Assembly (NCBI GenBank): GCA_019059635.1
Contig: JAGVRJ010000003.1
Coordinates: forward strand, 2,046,001-2,110,000
Origin: Proales similis
Taxonomy: Eukaryota > Rotifera > Eurotatoria > Ploima > Proalidae
Length of the DNA: 64,000 bases
Direction of reading: 5' to 3'
The position numbers were made by a program, and so were the translations under genes. Every line of letters starts with the position of its first letter. Within the stretch, counting starts at the first letter, position 1. A model generated the notes under the pieces. The model made no database searches. It saw only the letters and a list, made by a program, of their open reading frames with translations, and was not told the origin of the DNA. Positions 47,531 to 59,148 of this stretch are shown in pieces.

Positions 47531-50500
47531 ATGGCAAAGCTTAAGCGCTGGTTCGCGTCGTCGTCCATACTTTTGCAAATAATTTTATTTATTGTCCAGG
47601 TAAGTGTTTTGATTCGATTTTAGGCGGTTCTCAATATAACGAATTCGAAAAAAAAAACGCCTAAAATAGGAATGGTCAACGAGCGAAGCAAAATGCGTCA
47701 TGATGGGCCCATGCTCCCCTCATAATAAGCTCAGCTCTTATGCGGATCCTTTCAGAGAAAAATGGTACAATTGCCAATATGATGATGAACCCCAGCCTCT
47801 GTACAGCGCTGAAGCGATCGCAGATTTTAAAAAAGTGTGTGCGCCTTTATACACACACGACTCAATGCCTCTGTGCTGCAACGCCGAGCAGATTTCAGTT
47901 TTAAAGAAAGACCTTGACGTTGCCAAAGCAGTGATAGGTCAATGTCCAGCTTGCTTTTTTAACTTCAGAATGATTTGGTGCCACCTTGCGTGCGATCCCA
48001 ACCAAAGCGAATTTGTTGTGCCCGCTGAGCTCAAAATCAAACAAATAACAAATTTTACCCTTCAATACAGCAAATATCTAGGATCGATGACAGCTTTTGA
48101 CACGTATGATTATGATTACAGCGATGAGAGCTCAGCACGAAAAAAGAGAGACATCAGCTCAGAGCCAGAAGAGAAGCCGACTGCTGTTGAAGAAACTAAA
48201 GATGGCCGGTGGTCGGCTGTGGTGACTAAAATCAAATACTTTATAAGCAGAGAGTTCCTCGTCAGTCTGATAAACTCATGCAAAGATGTCAAGCTATTTG
48301 GAAACGATGCATTTCAGTCTTTTTGCGGCGTTCCGTCCAAATCATGCACTCCTGAAGACTTTCGGAAGCACATTGGCTTCACAATTCCCGAACGTCCGTT
48401 TGATATTGATTTTCAAATATTGAACCAGGACTCCATTGACATCAGATTGAATCAAACACTAGTGTACGTTAATGGAAGCGCGCAAATAACTCAGTATTCA
48501 AGTAATTTCAAGCCGGCTCAGCCTGATCATCATGATTGTGACCAGGCATTTAGTTACGGCGATTTGGAATACGGAGCGAAATGCAGTTGTACAAGCTGCG
48601 AACAGTCATGCGTTCTCGATCCGATGTTTAAAATACCAAGAAAAGTCATATTCAAAATGGGTCCATTGGATGGCTCATTTACCATTATGACAGTGTTTTT
48701 CGCCATATTTGTCTCGGTGTTTGTTCGAACTCTAATCTACATGGACGGATTGAAAAAACGAAAGAGAGTGGCAAGCACAAGGGGAATTAAACTGCGGTTC
48801 AGTCTAATTGAATGGCTTATCGGCGTTCGCAGTGATAAGAAAGAGAAGAAATTTCCGATCTACAGTAGCAGCAACAACAACAATAACGAAACTCTGGAAA
48901 AGCTCAACCCAAGCTGTGAAGTTACTTTGAATGAGACGCAAGCTAAGCCGACTAAGTCTCACATAAACTGGCTGCAACAAATGAGCCAAGTTGGTGAAGT
49001 TCTTGAACACTATATCCAACTTAAATTTACCCAGATGGGCAAATTCTGCGCTATTTATCCAAAACTTGTATTGTTCCTCGGCTTCGCTTTCTGTCTTCTG
49101 ATGTGTCTCGGCTATTTTAATTTTTCAATTGAAAAAGATCCGATCAAACTCTGGTCGTCAGACACAAGTGAAGCGCGTCAGAATAAAGACTATTTCGACG
49201 AGAACTTTGGTCCCTTTTACCGCATTACTCAGCTTATCGTCGAGACAAAGCCAAATGTAGTTCAAACTTCCGATTCTCAATATCTCAATGTTACTGCATT
49301 GAATTCAGCCGTACTACGAGAAGTGTTTGATCTCTATGAGCGCATCAACTCCATTGAAGCACCTTGTGTTGAATGTGAAAAGTCTCGAATCAAACTCGAA
49401 GACGTTTGCTTTCAGCCGCTGGCGCCAGATAACATGAATTGTGCCACTCAATCAATATTCCAGTACTGGAAAAATGACCGAATCTCGCTTGAGGAGTCAC
49501 TGGATAATGGCAATCATTTGGAAAAGCTAAAAAGCTGCATGGAAGGCCCATTTGATTCCAGCTGCCTCAGTGCATTTGGTGGTCCTATGCAGCCGTTTAT
49601 GGTAATTGGCAGCTACCAGAAGAACGTGTTTTTAGACGCGAAAGCTTTGGTTATCACTTATGTTCTAAATAACTACCGTGATAAAAAGCATGAAAAGATT
49701 ATTCAGGCCATGGCTTGGGAGTCAACCGTCTTGCAGCTTTTGAAAAACTTTACGAGCGAACTTGTAGATGTGCACTACACAACTGAGCGCTCCATTGAGG
49801 ATGAGATAGACCGCGAGTCAAAAGCTGACTTGAAAGTGATCGGAATAAGCTACATACTAATGTTCCTCTATCTGACCATCACACTTGGCAAATATTCGAC
49901 AATGAAACTCAAGTTTGTGCTGGTTGAAATGAAAATCTCACTCGGTCTGGCCGGAGTGTTTCTGGTCTTGCTCAGTGTATTCTGCAGTGGCGGTCTTTTT
50001 ACATACCTGGGCGTACCGGCCACTCTCATCACGCTTGAGGTCATTCCGTTCTTGCTCCTAGCAGTAGGCGTCGATAACATTTACGTGATGGTGCAGACTT
50101 ACCAGAATGACGAGCGCCTGCCAGACGAAACTGTTGAGGATCAAATATCTCGAATCGTCGGAAAAGTAGGACCAAGCATGCTCCTTACTGGCACGACCCA
50201 AGCGTCCGCATTTCTTCTTAGCGCCCTTACGCCTATGCCCGGAGTGCGCGCGTTCAGCTTATATGCTAGTTTGGCAATTGTCCTTAATTTCATTCTTCAG
50301 ACTACTTGCTTTGTGGTGCTGCTCACTTTAGATGCCAAACGAGAGCAGAGCCGCAAATACGACCTGTTTTGCTGTTTTGAATCCGGCATTAAGGACGAGG
50401 AGATCAAAAACAAAAAGTCGTTTTTGTTTATTTTCTTTAAAAACTACTATGCACCGGCGATCATGAACGACTATGTTCGAGCATTTATAATCATCGTATT

Positions 50501-52263
50501 TGTTGGGTTTTTTTTCGCAAGCTTAGGCTTATGTGACAAGCTCAAAGTTGGACTGGATCAGCGGCTCGCCATGCCAACCGATTCTTATCAAATAAAATAC
50601 TTTGAAGCGTTGCAAAACCATTTAGCGGTTGGTCCGCCCGTTTACTTTATTGTCAAGGACGGCTACAACTATTCCAACACAGAGTCATTGAGATCATTGT
50701 GCGGCGGATCAGCATGCGACTCGAACTCGCTTCAGTCTTTAATATCAGCGGCTTCGTTTCATCCGAACGAAACCTATATTGCTCAGGCAAGCGTCAATTG
50801 GATCGATGATTATCTTGAATGGCTCGAAAGTGATTCAGTTGCTAGCAAATGCTGCATGGTCTATGAGAATACCAATGAGTTTTGCGGTGCCGGAGTCAAA
50901 GCAGCAAAGAATAAGAAATGTGAAAAGTGTACAATTGAACGGGGTCTCTACGAATTTCCATCAGCATCGACCATCAATCGATACGTGAAGCATTTTCTAA
51001 AGCAGAACCCGAGCAAAGAATGTATCAAAGCTGGCCATGCAATGTATGGAAGCGCTGTTCGCCTCGTTGAAGACGACCGAGGTCTGCCAACTCAAATCGG
51101 CCGTAAGTACTTTGTTTCAAACGTCCACTTGATGCTGCGTCTTCTTAATTTACAATCTAATAGCGACCCATTTCATGGCCTACCATTCGGTGCTTTCCAC
51201 TTCAGAAGATTTTGTAAATGCGATGATATCTGCACAGCAGATTTCAAAGGCGATTTCTGAACAGCTGAGCAAAGACTTGCACAAGCCTGTCGAAGTGGTG
51301 CCCTACAGCATATTCTATGTGTTTTACGAGCAATACGTGAACATTTGGAAAGATGCTGTGATTCAACTTTGCTCAACGCTTGTTACCATATTCGTTTGCG
51401 CTTTTATTTTACTCTCGTTTGATCTCTTCACAGCTCTGGTGGTTACTTTTATAATTGCGATAATTATTGTTGACATGGTCGGTGTAATGGTTCTCTGGGA
51501 CATAAACTTAAACGCCATCTCTCTAGTGAATCTCGTCATTGTAAGTGCCTTTTCTTCTTTTGCTCAACTGCTTATCGGCACTTGGACTTAATCGAAACGT
51601 TTCTCTTTAGGCGATCGGAGTTTCAGTTGAATTCTGTTCGCATATCGCTCGGGCCTTCGCGACCAGTCCAGCACGAACCAAAAAGGAAAGAGTCCAAGAT
51701 GCATTGTGTCGCATGGGACCGCCTGTGTTTAGTGGCGTTTTTCAAAGCATTGTTGGAATCAGCGTTCTTGCATTTGCTCATTCGCAACTCTTTCAAGTTT
51801 TCTATTTCCGCATGTACTTCAGCATCCTTTGGCTGGGTCTAACCCACGGATTAATATTCCTACCAGTGCTATTGAGCTATATAGGTAAGCGAGCAGGCTT
51901 TGATTCAGTCTTATAAATTGGCTCCTATTTCACATCAAACCCTTCTCTTGTCCTTATTCATCATTATTTAATTTCGTTTGGTGTGCTTATTACAATGCTT
52001 TAAACCTATTAGGTTATGACATATTTGAGGCGAACATTTCAGGTATTGATTCAATGATCTTTTAGCAAAACTAATTAAAACAGTGTTCTTTGCTCGGAAA
52101 ACACTTGACTCTCACACGTTGTATTTTGGTTGCTCTTTTTTATTCATTTTCGTTTGAATTTGTTTATTATCTTTTGCCCGTTACTAACTAATCTCTCTCT
52201 CTTTCATTAGTGAAACTTGTAGAAAGTAGAACTTCTAATCATCTTGTTTCTCTTTTCAAATAA
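47531..52263 (+). CDS. NPC1-like intracellular cholesterol transporter, paralogue 2
   Basis: Exons 47531-47599, 47670-51102, 51164-51540 and 51611-51884 are secure; a final exon 52211-52263 (reading [10 protein letters not shown]..., stop 52261) is my choice among several acceptors, so the last 20 residues are uncertain. Length is about 1401 aa. Seen: a signal peptide; [14 protein letters not shown] and [20 protein letters not shown] of the sterol-binding domain; [59 protein letters not shown]; and [20 protein letters not shown]. It differs from paralogue 1 in longer N-linked linker and in having KRKR-type basic loops between domains. Like other NPC1 proteins it should sit in endosome membranes; expression site and division of labour are not visible in sequence. 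Confidence 0.9.
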
Positions 52264-52681
52264 AAAGGTATATCGTCTACATAAGGAGCAGAAGGGAGCG
52301 GCCGTGTCAACCAACAATTATGCTCCACCTGTGGCCTACCTCTGTCCATTAATTAATTTATTTCGGAATTTTATCTCAACCATTAACATCCCTAATGATC
52401 AAATATCAAATCGGTCCAATTCCAATATCCAACAGTTTTAATGTTTTCCTTCATTTTTACACAAATTCAATTTTATTTTAGTCAAATCTACAAATTCGAA
52501 TTGAAATTCCTCATCTTTTTTTATAATAAACATTGGATAATAACTTACCTGGTGCATAATTTATTTATCCAATAGGGCTCATTCAGCATAAACGTAGTCT
52601 CGCTTACCTGATCGATCAAAGCACGAGGGACGCATAAGCCGAGCTTATTAGCACGAAGCTTAAACTGACAATCTAATCAAT

Positions 52682-52999
52682 ATGAGGCTTGTAAGGGACC
52701 AGTCGTCCGAGCCAGTAGCCAACAATAGCGACTACCAGCTGAATTTAAAAAGTCAATTTCAAGAAGAGGCAATCTCAAATGAAGATGAGCCATTGGTCTC
52801 GGAGACTTGCTTGCCTTCAGAAAGTCAAAACGAATCATCTTCATCGTTGAAAAATTCAAAAGGACCTAAGATTACAGCAGAATGGAAAGAGAAGAAAAGC
52901 AATGGTTTGCCTCTAGATGGGCCAGCCTCGAACGAACCAAATGAAAGGAAAAATTCCAAAGTTCAAAAACAAGCCCGATCGCCCATAAAACGAGTGTGA
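52682..52999 (+). CDS. Unidentified 105-codon ORF
   Basis: An ATG-started frame, polar and low-complexity (ESSSSLKNSKGPKITAEWKE, SEDEP-type acidic patches, KVQKQARSPIKRV end). No family recognised. It lies between NPC1 paralogue 2 and Nuclear factor I on the same strand; it could be a small gene, a 3'UTR artefact of the NPC1 gene or an unspliced intron. The donor-like GTAAGG directly after ATGAGGCTT adds doubt about the frame. Confidence 0.25.
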   Translation: MRLVRDQSSEPVANNSDYQLNLKSQFQEEAISNEDEPLVSETCLPSESQNESSSSLKNSKGPKITAEWKEKKSNGLPLDGPASNEPNERKNSKVQKQARSPIKRV

Positions 53000-53694
53000 T
53001 ATACCCCTAAATGGCCAGCATTTCAATATCAATTTCAATATTTTAATATCAGTTTTGATGCAATACATGAGAAATTCGACCAACAACGGCCAGCTTAGAT
53101 TAGACTCATAACGGGATAAAGACATCTGATCGTCTCTTCGTGGTTGATTGTCGCCTTTTATGATCGATGTAATTGCATGTTTAGATACAATTGCTCCATC
53201 CATCAGTTTTTTTACTATTCAGGTTGGAAAGATAAATCGCCTGATTGATTTCTTTCTACGACTTTAAATTTGAATTTAAAGCAATTTATAGTGCTCTGCT
53301 TTTGTTTTTATGCTTTCCGTTCGTTGGTATTTAATTTTTGTTGAAGTTGAACGCAAATTGGCTCAAAGTTCATGAATTCCTTTTAATAAACTTTATCATA
53401 ATTTGTCGCAGTTCTAATTGGTACGGTTGGGCCCTGTGGCGATGAGAATCGACGCAATGTTTGTTTTGTTTACCGAGACAAAAATCAAGTCGACTCTTTA
53501 TTTATGTAGCCGGGCAAATGTCTCATTCCGCTTGAGAAGTTGGGAATTAATTTGGGAGGAAAATACAAGAGTTCGACGTTGTTTCTCAAGTCAGAGCAGA
53601 AATGCCTTAGACACATTCGGGGCTCACCAAACAATTCAATTCCCGAAAAATTTTCAATCCAATCGACAATCGTATTTAAGAGAGAGAGCCTGCA
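53000..53694 (+). other. Upstream region and 5'UTR of Nuclear factor I
   Basis: No supportable gene. Short frames at 53418-53896 overlap the Nuclear factor I start in other frames. Confidence 0.5.
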
Positions 53695-56546
53695 ATGGCC
53701 AGCTCTTCGAGTACAGCTTCGTCATCTCATATCGGCCAATGTAGTGATCAATCTTCCACAGACGGGCCAAGACAGGGCGACTTTGGCACTCAGTTCGTGC
53801 GCAAGCTTCTTCCGCATGTCAAATCGTTCGCATACACATGGTTTCACCTTCAAGCAGCCAAGAGAAAGCATTTCAAAACAGAGGACAAGCGTATGAATCA
53901 CGAAGAAGAGCGTAAACTAAAGCAGCAGCTGATGAACGAACCGGCCGGAACTAAAGTGCGCTGGGCTGCTCGCTTGTTAATGAAAATTCGCAAAGACATT
54001 GCCAAACAAAATCAGCGCGACTTCATTGAAGTTATGGAAGGAGCGCCTGGTACTCATTCGAAATGCATCATGAGCAACCCCGACATGAAAGGCAAAATGA
54101 GAAGAATCGATTGCCTGCGTCAATCCGACAAAGTCTGGCGTCTTGATCTAGTCATGGTAGTTCTATTCAAGGGAATTCCATTAGAGAGCAGCGACGGCGA
54201 ACGACTAGACAAATTGTCCGACTGCTGTAATGCTCCTCTTTGCATCAATCCTCACCACGCGCTCTTGGCAGTCAGGGATCTTGAGGTCTTTCTCGCAAAT
54301 TACATCCACGAGAGCAAACATGATGGTAAGTCAACATCCTCAAGTCTCTTTTCATGATTTAATTGATCAATTTTTGAAGGAACATTGAACTGCAAACCCA
54401 ATATTCTCTCAACCACAGTATTTAAACCAATGGAATTTATTGATCTCTCAAACGGTAAGGGCTCTTCTGTATTTGAAATTCGCCTCCATTTCATTTAAAG
54501 TTCCGACTAGTATCGATTGTAAATGGAGCCAATGAAGCAGAGTTAAAGAGTTCGCTGAGTTGTATGGGCCCACAACTGCATCAGGGTTCAGAAGACGAAA
54601 GCGAGTCGAGCAAACCAGCCACGATGTTGGAAAGCAATGAAAATGATTCGATGCGTTCTAGAGACGATCTTTTGATGAGCCTAAAGCGGCCTCATGTTGA
54701 GCCAACAACCGAATTAATGAGTCAACATTTGGACGATGACAGCTCTGCTGGTACACCCAAAAAGAAAAAGTCGATTCGTGCCCCTCAAAGAAAAACGGAT
54801 TCTGAAAATCGCAACTCCAAAAGCAGCGTGAAAATCAACGAACTTATTGAGCAAATGAACCACGAAAAGCTAAAGCAGATGAGACAGAAAAACATGGCAG
54901 GTCCATACGGGTCGACGAGAATAGGTAGCTCAGCTAAAGTTGTGTTCATGCCCACCAAGAACGAAACGATAATCAAAACAGAGAGCGTTTATTCGTTTGA
55001 GGAAAATGGCTCGTTGTCCAGAGTGGTCTCAGGTCACAATCTACAGACAAGTGAAGAGCATTCGAGCTGTTCTGCCTCTTCTCAGCAAGACGACGAAATA
55101 AAAGAGCTGCTAATGACCGGCGAAGCAAACAAGAAAGACTACGAACTGAATGAAATAGGCAAATCGATAAGCTACAGCTCCAACAGCGGGCAGAGTTCGA
55201 AGTCAACGAATGCGAAAATGTCGGAAAAATGTCAAAATACGAGTCTCGAAACCCTGGTGAAAATGATTCGACCACAAGAAGAGGCGTTGAAAAACGAACA
55301 GCACGAGTTGTTAATAAACGAGCTGTTGAATGAAATGCAACAAGGCAAATCACTAACGCCCACATTTGTCGACCACAGGATCATGAGCCCTCTCTTGAAC
55401 ATGCTCCCAATCAAGTCGTCTTCATCATCTGCAAGTTCCAATTCCAATCTGGGCCCACATCAACATTCTCATCTTGGCTCTATAATAAGCAAAACGCCAT
55501 CGCCCATTGTCAGCGAAGGGCTGAAACTTCAAAGCTTCAACACATCATTTAAAGCCACCACTCAAGGCACTCATGTGGATCGGGCCGTAAAAGGGAACGG
55601 AAGCGACTCAACGAAACAGCAGGAAAAAACCAATTCGATAAACAGCCACTTGATAAACGCCTTAAAGTTCGAGAACTTTGAGAACAGCAAATCAAAGAAA
55701 GACTCGCGGACCGAACCTATGAGTGGAAGTGAAGTCGCACTTGATTACGAAATTGAAAAAGAATTGAGCAAATCAAAAGCTCCAGTCGGGGAGAGTCCTC
55801 CTCCGCCACCTTCGATCGCTGCATCAAATGTGGCCGCTGCCGTAAATGAGCTCACTCCTTCTCCTACCAAGCTCACTCAATTTTATCCATATGTCAACGG
55901 TCACATAATGCACAAGCCGATTCCGATACTACAAAAAGCAGACGCAGCGATTTCTTCGCTGATAAACAATTTGACTTCAAGACGCTCGCCTGTGAGAATC
56001 AGCCCTGGCACCAAAGTGACCGATTCTTGCAAAGAAAGTACACAGCAACTGTATAATAATTTGCGCTCGAACAGTTTCAGTTCAAATAGCCCGTTAATGT
56101 TCAATAACCTGGCCTATCCAAACATAAGTCCAGCCAATGGAATGAGTGGGACTTTGTTGGGCGGAAATGGAAGCGCATCGCCCACCAGCAATCTGTTCCC
56201 GTCCATAACTTCTCTATTTCAGTCGCCGATAGGAACGCCTAGAGTCACTCCTACACCGCAGCAGTTTGCGGCCTACATATTCAATGACGAGCAGTTTCAT
56301 TCGCTTCTATTTCCTTCTGGCGGCGCAAGCGGTCCTAGCGACTCGAATATTCTTGATGCAGTTTTGCTATCACAAACGGGCTCAGCAGAGGGCGGTAGTA
56401 ATCATTCACCGCTTCCTTTTGTAAATGCGATTTATAATACTAACAGCAGTAGCCAAGCCTTAAGCGCCAAAGAAAGTGGAAGCAAGCAAGAGCTAAGAGA
56501 AAACGAGCTAAACAATGATCTCCAATCTAGCCGCCAGCCAGCTTAG
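53695..56546 (+). CDS. NFI: Nuclear factor I transcription factor
   Basis: NFI (CTF) proteins are CCAAT-box/TGGCA-binding transcription factors. Exons 53695-54325, 54380-54454 and 54511-56546 give 913 aa (vertebrate NFI about 500). The DNA-binding domain spans residues about 25-210: [80 protein letters not shown], and cysteines in [12 protein letters not shown]. The rest is a long, low-complexity transactivation region, serine/asparagine/glutamine rich, with [10 protein letters not shown]-type proline runs and repeated Q/N patches. The third exon's acceptor was placed at 54511 because other AGs do not keep frame. Start 53695 is the first ATG in frame. Confidence 0.9.
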
Positions 56547-56945
56547 CGCCCCCGCTGTCTTGTTTGATTCATGTAAATAAGAGACAAGAGAGTCGAGTGA
56601 ATTCAAATCTTCTAATTTAACTATCACTCTTGTCCGCCAATGCCTCTTCTCACTTCTTCTAAAATAATTTCTTCATTCATTATTCTTAAATTGTTGTTTT
56701 TTTCTCTTCACTTTGAAAATAAGAATAATTTTCCTTCTTTTCTATGCAATTCAACTGAGTGAATTTAAACAAAAACATAAAGAGCCATCTCCTGGCAAAT
56801 CGGGGCATTGTTTCTTTTATTCATTCGCTTAAGAGTTTAAGGATTAAGGTTGCGGTTTTAATTCAAAAGGCTTAGTTGCTTAAGTTTATTACTGAAAAAA
56901 GTAGAACAGAATGAAAATTTGTTGCTTAAATGGCGACTTGTGTGC
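56547..56945. other. 3' flanks of Nuclear factor I and CAP genes (convergent)
   Basis: No gene. The region is T-rich on the plus strand and should hold both 3'UTRs. Confidence 0.5.
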
Positions 56946-57653
56946 CTAGATCTGCTGAGCAGGAATCACATTGGCGCTGAATTGTCCGACCTGATTTCCT
57001 TCCGGGTAATAGAGAGCACAACCGTACCATTTACCGTCAGAAGCCTTGGATCGACCAAAGCCGACTTTTTGTGAGCTCGCCCAGACCATTTGTGTGAAGG
57101 ATTTTGTATCCTTTTGCAGGTCTTGATAATTGTGCTTGTGTGACTCGTTATACCACATGTCGCTCATTCCTCGTCCAGTTAACTTGAAGCCATTTGTGAG
57201 CACTACGTTCTCACCAAGCGGCTCGTTATTGTATTTCATGCGCCAGTCCATCGGAGAATGAACCAACTTATTAGTCTTGGCCATGTTGTCTGCCCAGTTT
57301 TGCGCATAAAGCGAAAGATCTTCGCTGTACTGAAGCGGAGGAGCACTGTGCCGGGCTCTAATCTCATTGTGAGATGCAAGTGCTTCCATGCGGAACTGTT
57401 TTAGCTCAACATCGACCATCTCAATGCCGTTAATTGGGTCTTCGAGCCCTTGCTGCTGTGGCTGCGCGTTGCTATTTACGAGGGACTCTTGTTCAAGCTC
57501 GGTGAATAGCTTAGTTGCGTCGACAGGCTTGCGTCGAGTGTAATACAAAAACACGACCAAATTGAATAGCATGATTGCCACAAGTCCAATACACAGGGTC
57601 AAAATGACGTACCAGTATTGCATGGCAAAAGTAGTGTATCCTTCCTCGCCCAT
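56946..57653 (-). CDS. Membrane-anchored CAP-domain protein (GAPR-1-like)
   Basis: A single-exon 235-aa CAP/SCP-family protein. It has one N-terminal transmembrane segment at about residues 12-38 (WYVILTLCIGLVAIMLFNLV) and a short cytoplasmic or luminal stalk. The CAP domain follows from about 90: ALASHNEIRARHSAPPL, LYAQNWADNMAKTNKLVHSP, LGENVVLTNGFK, SFTQMVWASSQKVGFGRSKA, WYGCALYYPEGN. The domain most resembles GLIPR2/GAPR-1, which lacks cysteines; here the only cysteine seen is in GCALYY. A membrane anchor at the N terminus is unusual, since most CAP proteins are secreted or myristoylated. Function is unknown. Confidence 0.88.
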   Translation of the reverse strand: MGEEGYTTFAMQYWYVILTLCIGLVAIMLFNLVVFLYYTRRKPVDATKLFTELEQESLVNSNAQPQQQGLEDPINGIEMVDVELKQFRMEALASHNEIRARHSAPPLQYSEDLSLYAQNWADNMAKTNKLVHSPMDWRMKYNNEPLGENVVLTNGFKLTGRGMSDMWYNESHKHNYQDLQKDTKSFTQMVWASSQKVGFGRSKASDGKWYGCALYYPEGNQVGQFSANVIPAQQI

Positions 57654-58212
57654 GGTTTCGTGAAATCTATTGTGAGTAGATAAAGGCGAATATGCTCACT
57701 AACTGTTTCAACTTCGGAATTTCGCCAAGCAGCGCTTATTTCTGTTTTTCGTATTTGCCTCCGTTTTGTGTTGATTTTTAGCCAAGTCGCTCGACCAGAC
57801 TTTGTTTACCCAACTCAAGCCTGCGCGATTATAAACATTGAAAAGTGATTTTTATGGATGCCTGCTTAAGTGGCTTGATGTTGACGAGAGTAAACTAGTT
57901 TAAGAATCAGCACCTGAGACAACAAATTAAATTGCTTAATTCAATTCATTTTGAAAGTCTTGGATTTGAGACATGCTTCAATTAAGCGGACGGGAAACCT
58001 ATTCATAAGTTGCATTCTTATTCTCAACTAAAATTCTGAAAAACCGGCTAGAAACAAATCACCAAGTGCGGTTGATTTTGAAATACTTGCAACATAAGCT
58101 CTGCAGTTCAAACGACCTATTCGGTTTCAATAATTGCATTTATTTGCTGCCGAATTAACTAAAATAAAATAAAAGAGCTGAGAGTGCTGAGAAGCAATTT
58201 GCCGAAAAGATT
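57654..58212 (-). other. Intergenic region upstream of CAP gene
   Basis: No gene seen; it holds the CAP promoter and the STARD10-like 3' flank. Confidence 0.5.
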
Positions 58213-59148
58213 CTAATCGTCAGCCAAATCGCTCTTATCGATGTCTTTCTCACTGATCTGGCTCTCGTCGATTTCTGTGGTTTTGATCGCTTTAATGTCC
58301 ATTGGTAGTATATCAGCCCAGTCGATTCGCGGATTACGAATTTGTTCGGGATTTATCCAAGGTTTGTAATCCGGATTGTGCTTTGCTTTCCATTTTTCAT
58401 ATTTGAAACAACTTTTGTAAAGTTTTTTCACGATCTGAAAACAAAACACCGTAGAATTGAACAAATGGCCTCAAAAAGCGCTACGGTGGCCAGCTACCTT
58501 CGGTGCAAGAGCTTTTGTCACTGTATTTAGTACCCAATGAGGCACATTGCCACCAGGATCGGACTGAGTGACGTAGTAAAAGGAACATCCCTTTGGTCCG
58601 TTGGGTTTTATGTAACACGCCGATAAAAATGTAATTCCGCGCACAATGCCTTTACGCGGCGGATATTTCTGTTCAAGTTTGTAAATAAATATTGGACCAG
58701 CTTTAGCGAAAGCACGAAACATTAAACTTACTGCATGGTTTATTGAATGGCTGAATATAATTTTCTCGCGGCCCGGTCCATAATCGAGCCAGCAGCGCTG
58801 ACTGACAAAGTCTCGATTTTTAAATGGCTTCGGCGACTTGAGGCAAAAGTAGCCAATATCGCTGAACGGTGACAGATGACAGATTTCGAACGCTTCGACC
58901 ATGTTGGGATCCCATTCTTTATGGTAATCGCCGTCTTGAGCAACAGAATAAAACAATTCGGATGATACGTCGTCGAAATCGCCGCGCGCTTTTATCATAT
59001 TGAACGATGACAACTCGTTCTTTTTCACCCAGACATTAAGATTGCCTTTGCTGTGGTTAAGTGTCCAGCCTTCGTTGTTTTCGCATATTTTTTTCACATG
59101 TTCAAAATCGGCATCCGTAGGCGACCGAACCTCTCCTACACTGAACAT
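58213..59148 (-). CDS. STARD10: STARD10-like START-domain lipid-transfer protein
   Basis: START proteins of the PCTP/STARD10 group carry phosphatidylcholine and phosphatidylethanolamine between membranes. Exons 59148-58732, 58668-58498 and 58434-58213 give 269 aa (human 291). Seen: GEVRSPTDADFEHVKKICEN, GWTLNHSKGNLNVWVKK, GDYHKEWDPNMVEAFEI, SDIGYFCLKSPKPFKNRDFV, KYPPRKGIVRGI, GPKGCSFYYVTQSDPGGNVP, WVLNTVTKALAPK, then a third-exon tail KKLYKSCFKYEKWKAKHNPD ending in acidic SEKDIDKSDLADD. Reading the first exon through gives a false continuous frame (the 63-nt intron is in frame); splicing at HA/KYPPRK restores the vertebrate alignment. The N terminus matches STARD10 better than PCTP. Confidence 0.9.

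Noticed and set aside
58669-58731. Continuous frame through a STARD10-like intron
   Set aside because: The 63-nt stretch happens to be in frame, but GTAAGT and CAG bound it and removing it restores the conserved alignment.
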